Of a stretch of DNA of 64,000 nt, positions 15,990 to 24,179 are shown one piece after another. The stretch spans positions 1 to 64,000 of the forward strand of contig CAWGJL010000004.1 of the NCBI GenBank assembly GCA_963822765.1. The letters are read 5' to 3'. The first letter of the stretch is position 1; every line of letters starts with the position of its first letter. A program made the translations under genes and the position numbers. The stretch is from Palsa-504 sp963822765 (lineage in GTDB: Bacteria; Actinomycetota; Actinomycetes; Streptosporangiales; Streptosporangiaceae). The notes beneath the pieces were generated by a model, which was not told the DNA's origin, searched no databases, and worked only from the letters and a program-made list of their open reading frames with translations.

Positions 15990-16151
15990 CTGGCCGAGGA
16001 AGAGCACCGGCGGCCGGGTCACCAGGCCGGCGGCAAGGTCGAGGCGCCGACGCATCCCGCCCGAATACTTCCTGAGCATCCGGTCGGCGGCATCGGCGAG
16101 ATCGAACTGGTCGAGGAGGTCGGCCGCCCGCGCCCGCGCCTGGCGGCGGCG
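15990..16151 (-). pseudogene. ABC-transporter ATPase fragment (DrrA-like)
   Basis: About 54 codons of an antibiotic-exporter ATPase: helical lead-in AADLLDQFDLADAADRMLRK, the ABC signature YSGGMRRRLDLAAGL, and the start of Walker B (RPPVLFL). The Walker B Asp-Glu-Pro-Thr sequence is replaced by GQRFPRP and the Walker A half is absent. It ends head-to-head against a TetR remnant at about 16152-16158, a junction that must come from deletion. Confidence 0.85.
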
Positions 16152-16158
16152 CAGCCCG

Positions 16159-16636
16159 TGGCGATCTACTATCACTTCGCCGCCAAAGAGGACATCCTGG
16201 TCGCGCTGCACCTGCGCCTGCACGAACTGGCCCGGCCCGTTCTCGGGCAGCTGGCCCCGGAGGCAGGGCCGTCAGGATGGGCCGCCGTGCTGCGCGGGCT
16301 CGCCGACACGATGCTCGCCAACCGCAAGCTGTTCATCCTCCACCGGCGTAACCAGACCGCCCTCTCGGGCTTGCACATAAGGGACACGACGGCGACCACG
16401 AGGACATGGAACAGCAGTTCCGCCAGATCCTGGGCAACCCCGCGATCTCCGCCCGCGACCGGGTCCGGCTGAGCTGCGCCCTGGGGGCGCTGCTGAGCGG
16501 CCTGATGTCCGTCGGCGAACTCGAAGATCTCGGCCCCGCGACCTACGGTGAGCTGTTCCGCGAGGCCATCACCGACCTGCTCGAGCCACGGGACATCCCG
16601 ACTCCCGGCCGTGCGTTACCTGGCCTCGTCGGCTAG
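16159..16636 (+). pseudogene. TetR-family regulator remnant
   Basis: The sequence begins inside the helix-turn-helix (AIYYHFAAKEDILVALHLRL), continues through a TetR_C-like helical region, and shifts frame near 16375, where HGDHEDMEQQFRQILGNPAI continues to the stop at 16636. The first 40-50 residues, including most of the DNA-binding domain, are missing. It belonged with the adjacent efflux remnants and cannot function as a repressor. Its 3' end overlaps the convergent gene at 16616. Confidence 0.82.
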
Positions 16637-17545
16637 GGCGGTGAGCCGTTCGGTGGCGATGCAGGATACGAGGCAGCGTTCTTTGACGTCGCTGGTCAGC
16701 TGGGCGGTCCAGGTGGTGAGCCCGCCGTCGCCGAGTTCGGTTTCGCCCTGGTCCGCGGCGATCCGCAGCGCGAAGCCGGTGTAATAACCGCGGCCGCGAG
16801 TGCGGTCGGGCTTGTCGATCAGGAACGCCGTGCGCCCGGCCAGGCCGGGGCGGATGGTGTCGGTGAGCCGTTCGGCGAGCACCGGGTTGTCGAACACGGA
16901 TAGCTCGATGTGCGGCTGCCGGTGCGGAAGCAGAGTTTCGAGCACGTCCAGCCAATAGGCCAGGTGCCGGGTCAGCAGCCTGGCCTCGGTGCGGCCCGAC
17001 CCGCTGTCGCGGGCGCTGGAGACCAGGGCGAACAGCCGGAAGTGGGCCGCTGCCCCCGGGGCGAAGACCTGGGCGCGCAGCTGGCGGTGGCAAGCCGCCA
17101 CGTCGACCTGGCTGTCCTTGGGCTGGGCGCGTCGCCGGGTTGCTGCCTCGACGGCGAGCGTGTTGGTGGAGTCGCTGACCACCTCGGTGTTGCGGACGGT
17201 TGCGACCACGCGGTTCTGGCTGACCGGTGCGACGGCGGTGCAGGTGCCCAGCGGAGTCACCGGGGATAGCTCGATCCCGGTGTACCCGGCCGGGAGCAAT
17301 TGCCACAGCCGGGCCTCGACGGCAGCGACGCGCCGCGGGTCGCAGGCTGCGGGCCGGACGAACCTGTCGTGCTGCCATCGGCGCATCACGTCGGCAGGCG
17401 CGGCCCGGTCAGCCCGGGCCCGGGCCACCGCGATCAGCAGCGTCTGCAGATCGGTGGGCGACAGGTCGCGGGTCAGTGCCTCCCGGGTACCGGCGGGCAT
17501 GGCCCGCCAGATCCGCTCCTCGGCCCCGTCTTCGCTGGCCGGCAT
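16616..17545 (-). CDS. Conserved-looking hypothetical protein
   Basis: A 309-residue soluble protein from the ATG at 17545; an upstream in-frame ATG at 17605 would add 20 residues. The central block ELSPVTPLGTCTAVAPVSQN followed by RVVATVRNTEVVSDSTNTLA is strikingly patterned, with small polar residues like a nucleotide-binding or ligase-type active site, and the C-terminal part alternates strands and helices with RGRGYYTGFALRI. I do not recognise the family and do not assign a function. It is intact between two regions of decay and is convergent with the TetR remnant. Confidence 0.7.
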   Translation of the reverse strand: MPASEDGAEERIWRAMPAGTREALTRDLSPTDLQTLLIAVARARADRAAPADVMRRWQHDRFVRPAACDPRRVAAVEARLWQLLPAGYTGIELSPVTPLGTCTAVAPVSQNRVVATVRNTEVVSDSTNTLAVEAATRRRAQPKDSQVDVAACHRQLRAQVFAPGAAAHFRLFALVSSARDSGSGRTEARLLTRHLAYWLDVLETLLPHRQPHIELSVFDNPVLAERLTDTIRPGLAGRTAFLIDKPDRTRGRGYYTGFALRIAADQGETELGDGGLTTWTAQLTSDVKERCLVSCIATERLTALADEAR

Positions 17546-17605
17546 CTGGCCTACTTTCGCAGACCCCGGTCTGTCCGGGAAATGATTTGCCGCCCCGCCG
17601 GTCAA

Positions 17606-17867
17606 GAGTGCTGCTCATCTGGTTCGTCGGGAATGTAGAACATGCGGAGCTGCATGAGCCGGGCTCCGGGCTGAGGGTGTCGTAGTCGGGCTCGCGGTGG
17701 TCGACGGGATGATGCGCCACCAGCGCTCGCGTCCGTGGGCCGGTGAGGCGATCTTCGCCGAGCTGCCGCTGGCCGGCGCGGGGATATGGCTGGCCATCAC
17801 GGTGACCTGTTCTTCGGCTACCTTCCGGAGTTGATCTTGGTGCGAAGTCAGGTGTAAACGGCGTGGT
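17606..17867 (-). other. Gap with minus-strand coding remnant
   Basis: Minus-strand sequence reads ALVAHHPVDHREPDYDTLSP in one frame and continues as MQLRMFYIPDEPDEQHS in another, ending at a TGA near 17608. It looks like the frameshifted tail of a protein I cannot identify. No start region is visible. Confidence 0.35.
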
Positions 17868-19227
17868 TCACGACCGGAAGAAGACCCGGCCGGCCATGTC
17901 GACGGAGGTGACCTTGCCGGATGCGTCTCGGCTGAAGTATCCGCGCTGCCCTTTCAGGCCGCCGTCGGTAATCATGTAGTGGTCTTGCTCGCCCTGGATC
18001 AGGGCGATCGGGGCGGCGGGCAGGTCGGGGGGTAGCTCGGCCGTGGCGTTCGCCCGCACGGCCGGCTTGATGGCAAACGCGGCCGTGAGGGCCTGGCCGG
18101 TGTTTGCGAAGACGGCTTGCATGGTCTCGTTTTCATAGACGCCCGCGTATTCGTCGGCCTGGCGTCGCTGGTAGCGAATCAGCTTCGTCTTACGTTCGTG
18201 CAGTCCCGCAACGCTCTCCAATCCGGCCCGGACCACGTCCGCATTGAAGGCGAGGCCATTTTCCGGGCCGCTGTTGGCCAGCGTGATTACCGCGAAGTCC
18301 TTTTCCGGGACGAGCAGGATCTCGGCGAACTGACCGTTCGCCGAGCCGGCATGACCGAACGCGTGAACGCCTTCGATGGTGCGCAGGAACCAGCCGATCC
18401 CGACCGCGTCACCGAGTGAGCTGCCGGACAGGGTCGCGGTCGGTTTCCGCATCACGTGAAGGTACTTAGCTGGCAGCACGGAGCCGCCGTCACTTAGGTG
18501 GAACCTAGCCCAGGCCAGAAGGTCCGAGATCGAAGCGGCGAGTCCGCCGCCGGGGTTGTTGGCTCTGGTGTCCTTCCACTGCTGGACGACGGCAAGAGCA
18601 CCGTCGGCCGACACATTGTGGCCCATCGCGACAGGCTCGGTGACGGCTGGCAGGGGCGCGAACGTGCTGTGCCGCAGGGCCAGGGGCTCAAGCAGCAGGT
18701 CCGCGATGGCCTGCTCGTAGGTCATGCCGGTGACGACTTCGATGATCCGCCCCGCGACGTTGTATCCGCTCTGGCTGTAAGACACGCGCTCACCGGGAGC
18801 CGCAATGAGTTGCTGGTCGCGCCAAGGCCGACACGTAGCGGGCGAGCGCGCCGTCGCTGTCATCGGGCTGATCGGGTGATCGCCAATCCAGTCCGGCTGT
18901 GTGGTTGAGCAGGTTGAGCACTGTGATCTCGGCCGACGCGGACACGTCGGCAACTGCGAAGTCGGGCAAGTACCGCCGGACCGGGGCGGCTAGGTCCACC
19001 TGCCGGCTCGCGACGAGGCACATCATCGCCGTGGCGGTGAAGGTCTTGGTGACTGAGGCGACCAGGAAGGGAGTGTCCGGTTCGATCGGTTCCGGGCGAT
19101 CGAGATCGGTAACCCCGTGGCAGGTGAGGTACTCCTTGCCCTTTGTCCGGATCGCAACCGCGACACCGGGGATCTCGTACTGAGCCGCTAGCTGCTCGAC
19201 AAACCCCGCCATGGGTGACTTGCGCAT
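17868..19227 (-). pseudogene. Beta-lactamase-fold serine hydrolase, one frameshift
   Basis: From the ATG at 19227 the protein shows the class C/PBP-like SxxK motif in FLVASVTKTFTATAMM, then NHTAGLDW. After a frame change near 18815 it continues with the second motif YSQSGYN, a GGLAAS block and FGHAGSANG in place of the KTG box, and a C-terminal lipocalin-like domain ending at 17868. Joined, it would be about 450 residues and complete. The hydrolase probably acts on a peptide, ester or lactam. Divergent from a TetR regulator with two matching operator boxes. The single break could be a recent mutation or a consensus error. Confidence 0.82.
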
Positions 19228-19245
19228 GTCTGACTCCCGTCTTGA

Positions 19246-19291
19246 ACTTAGTACAAGTGAAGGTATCACCGGACTTTCACTTAGTTCAAGT
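19246..19291. promoter_or_regulatory. Two TetR operator boxes
   Basis: ACTTAGTACAAGT (19246-19258) and ACTTAGTTCAAGT (19279-19291) differ at one base, are each partly palindromic (ACTT...AAGT ends), and sit 33 bp apart in the 75-bp divergent promoter region. They are likely binding sites for the TetR protein starting at 19303. Confidence 0.75.
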
Positions 19292-19302
19292 AGGATGCTG
19301 CT

Positions 19303-19983
19303 ATGGCTCGCGACACCCTGACCCGAGACCAGATCGTGGAGAGCGCGGTCGGGCTCCTCGACGAGGACGGCCTCGACGGACTGAATATGCGCGCCCTCGG
19401 GAAACGCCTGGAGTCGGCGGCGACCGCCGTTTACTGGCACGTCGGAAGCAAGGACGACCTGGTGAACCTCGCTGTCGACTCGGCGTGGCACGAGATCGCG
19501 CTGCCCGACCCCCTGGCCATGGGCTGGCAAGAGGCCGCGCGGGCCATGGCCACCGAACTCCATGCCATGCTGGCGCGCCACCCGTGGGTGCTGCACACCT
19601 TCGGGTCGTACCTGACCTACGGGTACGGCAAGGCCCGCTACGACGACGCCAACCTGGCGATCTATGAGACGGCCGGACTCACCGGCGCTCAGGCCGACCA
19701 GGCCGTCACCACGATGTACACCTTCGTGCTCGGTCACGCGCTCGGTACGGCGGCCCCCGTCTCCCTGCGGCGAAAGCTGGCCAAGACGCATCGTGATCCC
19801 GAGCAGGCGATGCGTGACCGGCTGGAACAAGCCCACCAGGTGGCCAGGTCTTTCCCGCGTTTGAAGGCCCGCCTTGAGACGCCCGCCGCGGATTACGCGT
19901 CCGGGCCAGAAGACAGCTTCGAGTTCGGCCTTACCGCGATCCTGGACGGGCTCGCAGCGCTACTAGGTGAGGGACGAACCTAA
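19303..19983 (+). CDS. TetR-family transcriptional regulator
   Basis: A 226-residue repressor with the helix-turn-helix at about residues 8-55 (TRDQIVESAVGLLDEDGLDG, then ALGKRLESAATAVYWHVGSK) and a TetR_C-type domain ending in FEFGLTAILDGLAALL. The ATG at 19303 lies 12 bp after the second of two near-identical operator boxes. It is the probable regulator of the divergent serine hydrolase and of itself. Intact, unlike its likely target. Confidence 0.9.
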   Translation: MARDTLTRDQIVESAVGLLDEDGLDGLNMRALGKRLESAATAVYWHVGSKDDLVNLAVDSAWHEIALPDPLAMGWQEAARAMATELHAMLARHPWVLHTFGSYLTYGYGKARYDDANLAIYETAGLTGAQADQAVTTMYTFVLGHALGTAAPVSLRRKLAKTHRDPEQAMRDRLEQAHQVARSFPRLKARLETPAADYASGPEDSFEFGLTAILDGLAALLGEGRT

Positions 19984-20022
19984 GGGCGACCGGACGGCTG
20001 GCTCGCCGAGCGGTACGGCCGG

Positions 20023-21261
20023 TTACCAGGCGACGTCGAAGACTCGGACGGCGTTAGGGCCACCGTGCGGAAGCTGGGTGAACGTCCGTTCCGAGCCGGT
20101 CGTCAGGTTGACCTCGTCGACCCAGTTGTACATGCCCCAGAGCAGTGCCTCGTCGCCGCCGATGGTCAGGCTCGGCGGGCCAGAGGTGGTGCCGCTCCAG
20201 CTGTGCAGGGTGCGCAGCCTCGCGCCGGTGGCCGTGCTGTAGGCGTACAGCGCCTCGGTCGCCGACTTGTTCGGATTATCGCCGGGCTCGGTGGAGGTGA
20301 CGACGTACATGATCGTGCCGTCCGGGCTGAGTTCCTCATCGGTGATCTGGATCCCGGCGTCCGGCACGTTCGAGAGCAGCTTGCGGCTCCACCGTGCCGC
20401 GCTGCCCGGCGGGGAGCCGGTGGGCAGGATCCATGCCGAGCCAAGAGGGCTGATGGGCCACTGATACTGCGTTACGTCTACGTAGCCGAGTTCGCTGCCG
20501 TCCGCGGACAGCGAGAAGCTGCTCGGGCCCGCCTGCCACGGTGTGGTCCAGGTTCTGGATACGCCGTCGCGGAGCACCACTATCGACATCGGAGTCTTGC
20601 TGATCCGGTCTCCGCAGGGAGCGGTGGCATAGGCGACCGTGCGGCCATCGGCGCTGACCGCGAGGGCGCTACCACTGGCAATCACGCTCGTGTCGAACTG
20701 GACGGGGATCCGGTACAGCGGGCTCAGGCTGGCCAGCCCGCCCGCGGCGGTTAGCGTGAGCGTGTACAACTGCGTGTAGTTCTGGCTCGATGTGCAGTAC
20801 ATCGCGATTGGCGTCCTCAGGTAGGTTGCCCCCACCACGAACCTGGCTGGGTTCCCGGTAGCCGCGACCGCGGCCCAGCGGCCCCCTCCTTCCGGAGGCT
20901 TCAGCTGGGTCAGGACGCGGCCGGTGGCGGCGTTCCGTACCTGGAGGTAGGTGCCACGAACGAGATCTACCAGGAACGGCGGCTGGCCGCCGCTCGCACC
21001 TGCGGTTTGTGGTGCGGTGACGGCGGCCGTGCCCTCGCCGGCCAGGCGCGGGATGGCGACGGCGGCGCCGACCGCCAGGACGACGGCCGCCGCCGCGGCG
21101 AGCGGGGTTAGCCGGCGGGTCCAGCGTGCGGAGCCGGCGGTCCGCGGCAGCGGCCGGGGGCTGCGCAGGTCGCCGATGTCCTCCGGCTGGACGGCCTCGA
21201 CGACCGCGTGGTACGCGTCGCGGAGCCGGTCGCTGGTCCCGCTGACTGGTGGCTCGGTCAT
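20023..21261 (-). CDS. Membrane-anchored protein coupled to SigE-type sigma factor
   Basis: A 412-residue protein with an N-terminal cytosolic stretch of about 50 residues, a single membrane segment (LTPLAAAAAVVLAVGAAVAI) and a long extracytoplasmic part rich in beta strands that reads like a WD/propeller-type domain (SADGRTVAYATAP, LSADGSELGYVDV, LSPDGTIMYVVT). Its ATG overlaps the sigma-factor stop (ATGA). Position and topology suggest an anti-sigma or sensing partner, although no classical ZAS or RsdA-type motif is visible in the N-terminus. Confidence 0.78.
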   Translation of the reverse strand: MTEPPVSGTSDRLRDAYHAVVEAVQPEDIGDLRSPRPLPRTAGSARWTRRLTPLAAAAAVVLAVGAAVAIPRLAGEGTAAVTAPQTAGASGGQPPFLVDLVRGTYLQVRNAATGRVLTQLKPPEGGGRWAAVAATGNPARFVVGATYLRTPIAMYCTSSQNYTQLYTLTLTAAGGLASLSPLYRIPVQFDTSVIASGSALAVSADGRTVAYATAPCGDRISKTPMSIVVLRDGVSRTWTTPWQAGPSSFSLSADGSELGYVDVTQYQWPISPLGSAWILPTGSPPGSAARWSRKLLSNVPDAGIQITDEELSPDGTIMYVVTSTEPGDNPNKSATEALYAYSTATGARLRTLHSWSGTTSGPPSLTIGGDEALLWGMYNWVDEVNLTTGSERTFTQLPHGGPNAVRVFDVAW

Positions 21262-21770
21262 TGCTCCTCCTCAAGTAGACGGGCAAGCGCGGTCAGCGCC
21301 CGGGAAGCTGTCGACGAGACCGTGCCCCTGCTCACCCGCAGGGTGCGCGCGATCTCTTCCTCGCCCAGATCCAGGTAGAACTTCAGCGCGAGCACCTCGC
21401 GCTGACGGCGCGGCAGCCCGGCCACCGCGACCAGCACCTCGCGCTGGTCTTCGCGATCCAGCACCGCCGCCTCCGCTGACCAGGCCGGCGGTTCATGCTG
21501 GACATGCCGGAGCCGCCGGGCCCGGGTACGCAGCACAGACCTGCTGCCGTTGAGGACGGCGGTCCGCAGGTACGCGAATACGCCCGACTGCTCCCGCAAC
21601 CCGTCCCAGTTGCGGTACAGGCCGAGGAAGGCGTCCTGTACCACGTCCTCGGCGGTCGCCTTGTCCCCGACCAGCAGCAGGGCGAACCTGGTCAGGGTCA
21701 GCGCGTGGGCCTGGTACAGCTCCTCGATCGGGTCGCTTGCCCGCGCCGCGTGCGGCTGGCTGAACGTCAT
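21258..21770 (-). CDS. SigE-family ECF RNA polymerase sigma factor
   Basis: A 170-residue sigma factor. Region 2 is seen in IEELYQAHALTLTRFALLLV, with GDKATAEDVVQDAFLGLYRN, and region 4 in LPRRQREVLALKFYLDLGEE followed by IARTLRVSRGTVSSTASRAL. The arrangement matches actinomycete SigE-family (SigE70) factors. The ATG at 21770 has no clear ribosome binding site, suggesting a leaderless message. It is translationally coupled to a single-pass membrane protein, its likely partner. Confidence 0.9.
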   Translation of the reverse strand: MTFSQPHAARASDPIEELYQAHALTLTRFALLLVGDKATAEDVVQDAFLGLYRNWDGLREQSGVFAYLRTAVLNGSRSVLRTRARRLRHVQHEPPAWSAEAAVLDREDQREVLVAVAGLPRRQREVLALKFYLDLGEEEIARTLRVSRGTVSSTASRALTALARLLEEEQ

Positions 21771-21907
21771 GTCAATAAGACGACCGAGCCGCGCGTTTGC
21801 TGAATTACCGGGCGACCTGTTCCGGGAAGTTTCCCTCCGGCCGATGAGAAAGGCCGAGGCCGAGGCGACCGGGGGTGGCCCGGTCGTCTCGGCCTCGGGT
21901 TGGGCGG

Positions 21908-22102
21908 TCAGTAATCCGCGGATTCGAGCGTGCCGCGCAGTTCCGCCGCGCGGTGCCACGCCCGGAACATCCGGCGCTCGGCCTTTTGCTCCATCCGGCG
22001 GGCCCGGCGCAGGGTGAGCTGCCGGCGCGCCGGGCGCAATTGCTCGGCCAGTTCTACTTTGTGGCGGCTTTCCTCGGTCGCCAGATCCTCTACCAGAGAC
22101 AT
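21908..22102 (-). CDS. Small basic helical protein
   Basis: A 64-residue, highly charged helical protein (LVEDLATEESRHKVELAEQL, then RRARRMEQKAERRMFRAWHR). A GGAG lies eight bases before the ATG at 22102. No family is recognised; the length and charge are like small actinobacterial proteins encoded beside whiB7, and it is on the same strand 88 bp downstream of it. It could share the whiB7 transcript. Confidence 0.6.
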   Translation of the reverse strand: MSLVEDLATEESRHKVELAEQLRPARRQLTLRRARRMEQKAERRMFRAWHRAAELRGTLESADY

Positions 22103-22190
22103 GCTGATCACTCCGTTGTGTGCATCGTGTGCTGGCCGGCCGCGCGGCCCCCGTCGGCCGCGCGGCCCTTCCCCGTTCTCCGGTGACCGG

Positions 22191-22625
22191 CTAGGCGGCC
22201 ACTTCGGTCTTGCGCGGACGTCCGCGAGGCCGCTTGCGAGGCACGATCGCGCCCCGCATGAGCAGCTCTCCGCCCCAGACGCCCCAGGGCTCCCGGCGCT
22301 CGAGTGCCCCCGTCAGGCACGCGATCCGGGCCCGGCAATCCCGGCACATCGCCTTCGCCTGCTCCAGGTCCTGCGGAGACTCAGCGAAGAACAGCTCTGG
22401 GTCCTCCGTGCACGGAAGATCCAGGCCCACCGGAAATTCGGTACCTGCCGGAAATGCGGTGGCCGGGCTCGCCACCATGAGCTGATTCGCCACACTGACC
22501 TCGCTGGTCTGGCCGATGTTGCCGACCTGGACCTGCCTGACGTCCGGCTCCTGCCGTGTCTGAGAGCCGAACGCCGTGAACCCCGTCGTGTCCTCGCCTC
22601 CGACGGTGGCAGCGCGCCACTGCAT
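22191..22625 (-). CDS. whiB7: WhiB7-type iron-sulphur transcription factor
   Basis: Four cysteines that ligate a [4Fe-4S] cluster are present (DLPC, then KAMCRDC and RIAC), followed by the GVWGG turn that contacts the primary sigma factor and a C-terminal AT-hook RPRGRPRKT. That AT-hook defines WhiB7, the activator of intrinsic antibiotic resistance. The protein has 144 residues, longer than mycobacterial WhiB7 because of an N-terminal extension of about 60. The ATG at 22625 has GAGAGGGG at good spacing; an ATG at 22634 is too close. Synteny with tesB-like, uvrD2 and mycoredoxin matches the mycobacterial locus. A long leader with hairpins and an upstream ORF precedes it. Confidence 0.93.
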   Translation of the reverse strand: MQWRAATVGGEDTTGFTAFGSQTRQEPDVRQVQVGNIGQTSEVSVANQLMVASPATAFPAGTEFPVGLDLPCTEDPELFFAESPQDLEQAKAMCRDCRARIACLTGALERREPWGVWGGELLMRGAIVPRKRPRGRPRKTEVAA

Positions 22626-22713
22626 CGGTGCCATCCCCTCTCGCTAACCGGTCCTAGTTGTCGCCCATGCGATTTCTCGCTCGTTCTTGGGACCTAGGCC
22701 TTGTGATAGCTAA

Positions 22714-22778
22714 GGCCGCGGACCCTGTGTGCGGATCCGCGGCCTCAAGGGGGTTTGTGGCCGGTCTTTCTAGACCGG
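22714..22778 (-). promoter_or_regulatory. whiB7 leader hairpins (attenuator-like)
   Basis: Two perfect hairpins precede whiB7 on the minus strand: CCGGTCT/AGACCGG at 22761-22778, which contains the stop codon of the upstream ORF, and GGCCGCGGA/TCCGCGGCC at 22714-22744. In other actinobacteria whiB7 is controlled by translation-dependent attenuation in its leader; the layout here fits that, although no strong U-tract follows the second hairpin. Confidence 0.65.
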
Positions 22779-23084
22779 TTCCCTATATGGAGGCGGACCC
22801 GATGCGCCTTCGCCGACGGCGTAAACGCTGGTCATGTGGTTGGAGTTATTGACCTGCCCGAGCTGCGCGCCGACGGCGGACTGCGGGGCCGGGATGGCCA
22901 GGGCGGCCTTGTCCCGGAAGCGCGGAAGCGGCCGAACGACGACACACGGCCCAGTGCCGATACCGGCACCAGACACACCTGTCCCCGGGAACGCCGAACG
23001 CGGGCTGAAGGCGCCCGGACGCGCACGCCAAAGCTCAGCCGTTATGACACCTGGCGTCAGGACGTCAAAGTTGATCTCGGTCAC
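22770..23084 (-). CDS. Upstream ORF or leader protein of whiB7
   Basis: A 104-codon frame starting at GTG 23084, with GGAGGGAGG eight bases upstream, and ending at a TAG inside the first leader hairpin. The product begins MTEINFDVLTPGVITAELWR and is Pro/Gly/Val-rich afterwards. Mycobacterial whiB7 leaders contain short upstream ORFs whose slow translation relieves termination; this one is far longer than expected. It may be a genuine small protein, a leader, or both. No family is recognised. Confidence 0.5.
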   Translation of the reverse strand: MTEINFDVLTPGVITAELWRARPGAFSPRSAFPGTGVSGAGIGTGPCVVVRPLPRFRDKAALAIPAPQSAVGAQLGQVNNSNHMTSVYAVGEGASGPPPYREPV

Positions 23085-23130
23085 GTTGGGCACCTCCCTC
23101 CAGGAGTGTCGACAGCTAGCCCACGGACAT

Positions 23131-23175
23131 GTAGGCAGCCTACGTAATGGCCCCTTTAGGGGGCAACACTTTTTT
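23131..23175 (-). promoter_or_regulatory. Candidate whiB7 promoter region
   Basis: On the minus strand an A6 tract (23175-23170) precedes TTGCCC (23166-23161), with TACGTA at 23146-23141 and the perfect palindrome GTAGGC-A-GCCTAC at 23131-23143. WhiB7 is known to bind AT-rich DNA just upstream of the -35 box of its own promoter, so this could be the autoregulated promoter. The 14-bp spacer is short, which weakens the call. The same bases on the plus strand look like a small hairpin followed by T6. Confidence 0.4.
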
Positions 23176-23311
23176 AACCTGCGGTTTTCAACTAGGGACA
23201 GGAGCTACGGCGGTCGACTGGCGGGGCCCGGGGGTTCCGGGGGTTGTCCCCCGGGCTAGCCGAGCTAACCTGCGGTTTTCTAGGACAGGGCTACGGCGGT
23301 CGACTGGCGGG
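23175..23311. repeat. Duplicated 3' end of the thioesterase gene
   Basis: TAACCTGCGGTTTTC followed by CTACGGCGGTCGACTGGCGG occurs at 23175-23226 and again at 23266-23311, 91 bp apart, with small indels between copies. The right copy contains the last codons and stop of the thioesterase gene; the left is a downstream duplicate. A strong CCCGGGGG/CCCCCGGG hairpin lies between them (about 23227-23254) and may end the thioesterase transcript. Confidence 0.85.
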
Positions 23312-24179
23312 CACCGGCTAGCTGGGCCGGACGGATCAGGCCCTCTTGCATCACGGACACCACGAGCTTGCCGTCGGCGGTGAATACCTGCCCCCGGGCC
23401 AGCCCCCGGCCGCCGTAGGACACGGGTGATTCCTGCGCGTACAGCAGCCAGCGGTCGGCCCGGAACGACCGGTGGAACCACATGGCGTGGTCCAGGCTCG
23501 CGCCCGATGTGCGGCCGTCCGCCCAGGACAGGCCGTGCCCGAGCAGCACCGTGTCGAGCAGCGTCATGTCCGAGACGTAGGTCATCAGGCACACGTGCAG
23601 CAGCGGGTCGTCGGGCAGGTCCCCGTCCACCCGCAGCCAGACCAGGTTCCTGGTCGTGCGCAGGGACGGGTCGCGGAGGGCCTCGATGGAGATCGGGCCG
23701 ACCGAGCGCAGGTCGAAGGGGCTCTCGAACAGCCGGGGGTGCTCCTGGCCGAGGGCCCGGAACCAGCGCTCGGAGTTCGGCTCGACCTGGTCGGGCGGCG
23801 GCACCTCGGGCATCGGGTCGGCGTGCTCGGGTCCGGGCTCGGCGTGGTGGAACGACGCGGACAGCGTGAAGATGGTCTGGCCGTGCTGGATCGCGGACAC
23901 CCGGCGGGTGGTGAACGACCGCCCGTCCCGGGTCCGGTCCACCGTGTACACCAGCGGCACCGCGGTGTCGCCGGGCCGGATGAAGTAGGCGTGCAGGGAG
24001 TGCACCGGCCGGTCCGGGGGCACGGTCCGCCCGGCGGCGACCAGCGCCTGGCCGGCCACCTGCCCGCCGAACACCCGCTGCCGCTGCTCGTCCGGGCTGC
24101 GGCCGCGGAAGATGTCCAGCTCGATCTGCTCCAGGTCGAGCAGCTCGAGCAGGCCGTCCAGAGCTTTTCTGCTACCCAC
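23280..24179 (-). CDS. tesB: Acyl-CoA thioesterase II (TesB family)
   Basis: A 299-residue double-hotdog thioesterase that hydrolyses acyl-CoA to free fatty acid and CoA. VFGGQVAGQALVAAGRTV in the first hotdog and SLDHAMWFHRSFRADRWLLY in the second are characteristic; the catalytic Asp (LDHAMWFH) and Gln (VMQEGLIR) expected from E. coli TesB are present. The GTG at 24179 follows AAGGGAGGG and overlaps the uvrD2 stop, so the genes are coupled. In-frame starts further upstream lie inside uvrD2. Confidence 0.92.
   Translation of the reverse strand: MGSRKALDGLLELLDLEQIELDIFRGRSPDEQRQRVFGGQVAGQALVAAGRTVPPDRPVHSLHAYFIRPGDTAVPLVYTVDRTRDGRSFTTRRVSAIQHGQTIFTLSASFHHAEPGPEHADPMPEVPPPDQVEPNSERWFRALGQEHPRLFESPFDLRSVGPISIEALRDPSLRTTRNLVWLRVDGDLPDDPLLHVCLMTYVSDMTLLDTVLLGHGLSWADGRTSGASLDHAMWFHRSFRADRWLLYAQESPVSYGGRGLARGQVFTADGKLVVSVMQEGLIRPAQLAGARQSTAVALS

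Noticed and set aside
23147..23175. Plus-strand intrinsic terminator (GCCCC/GGGGC then T6)
   Set aside because: No plus-strand gene lies upstream, and the A-tract on the minus strand better fits the whiB7 promoter region.
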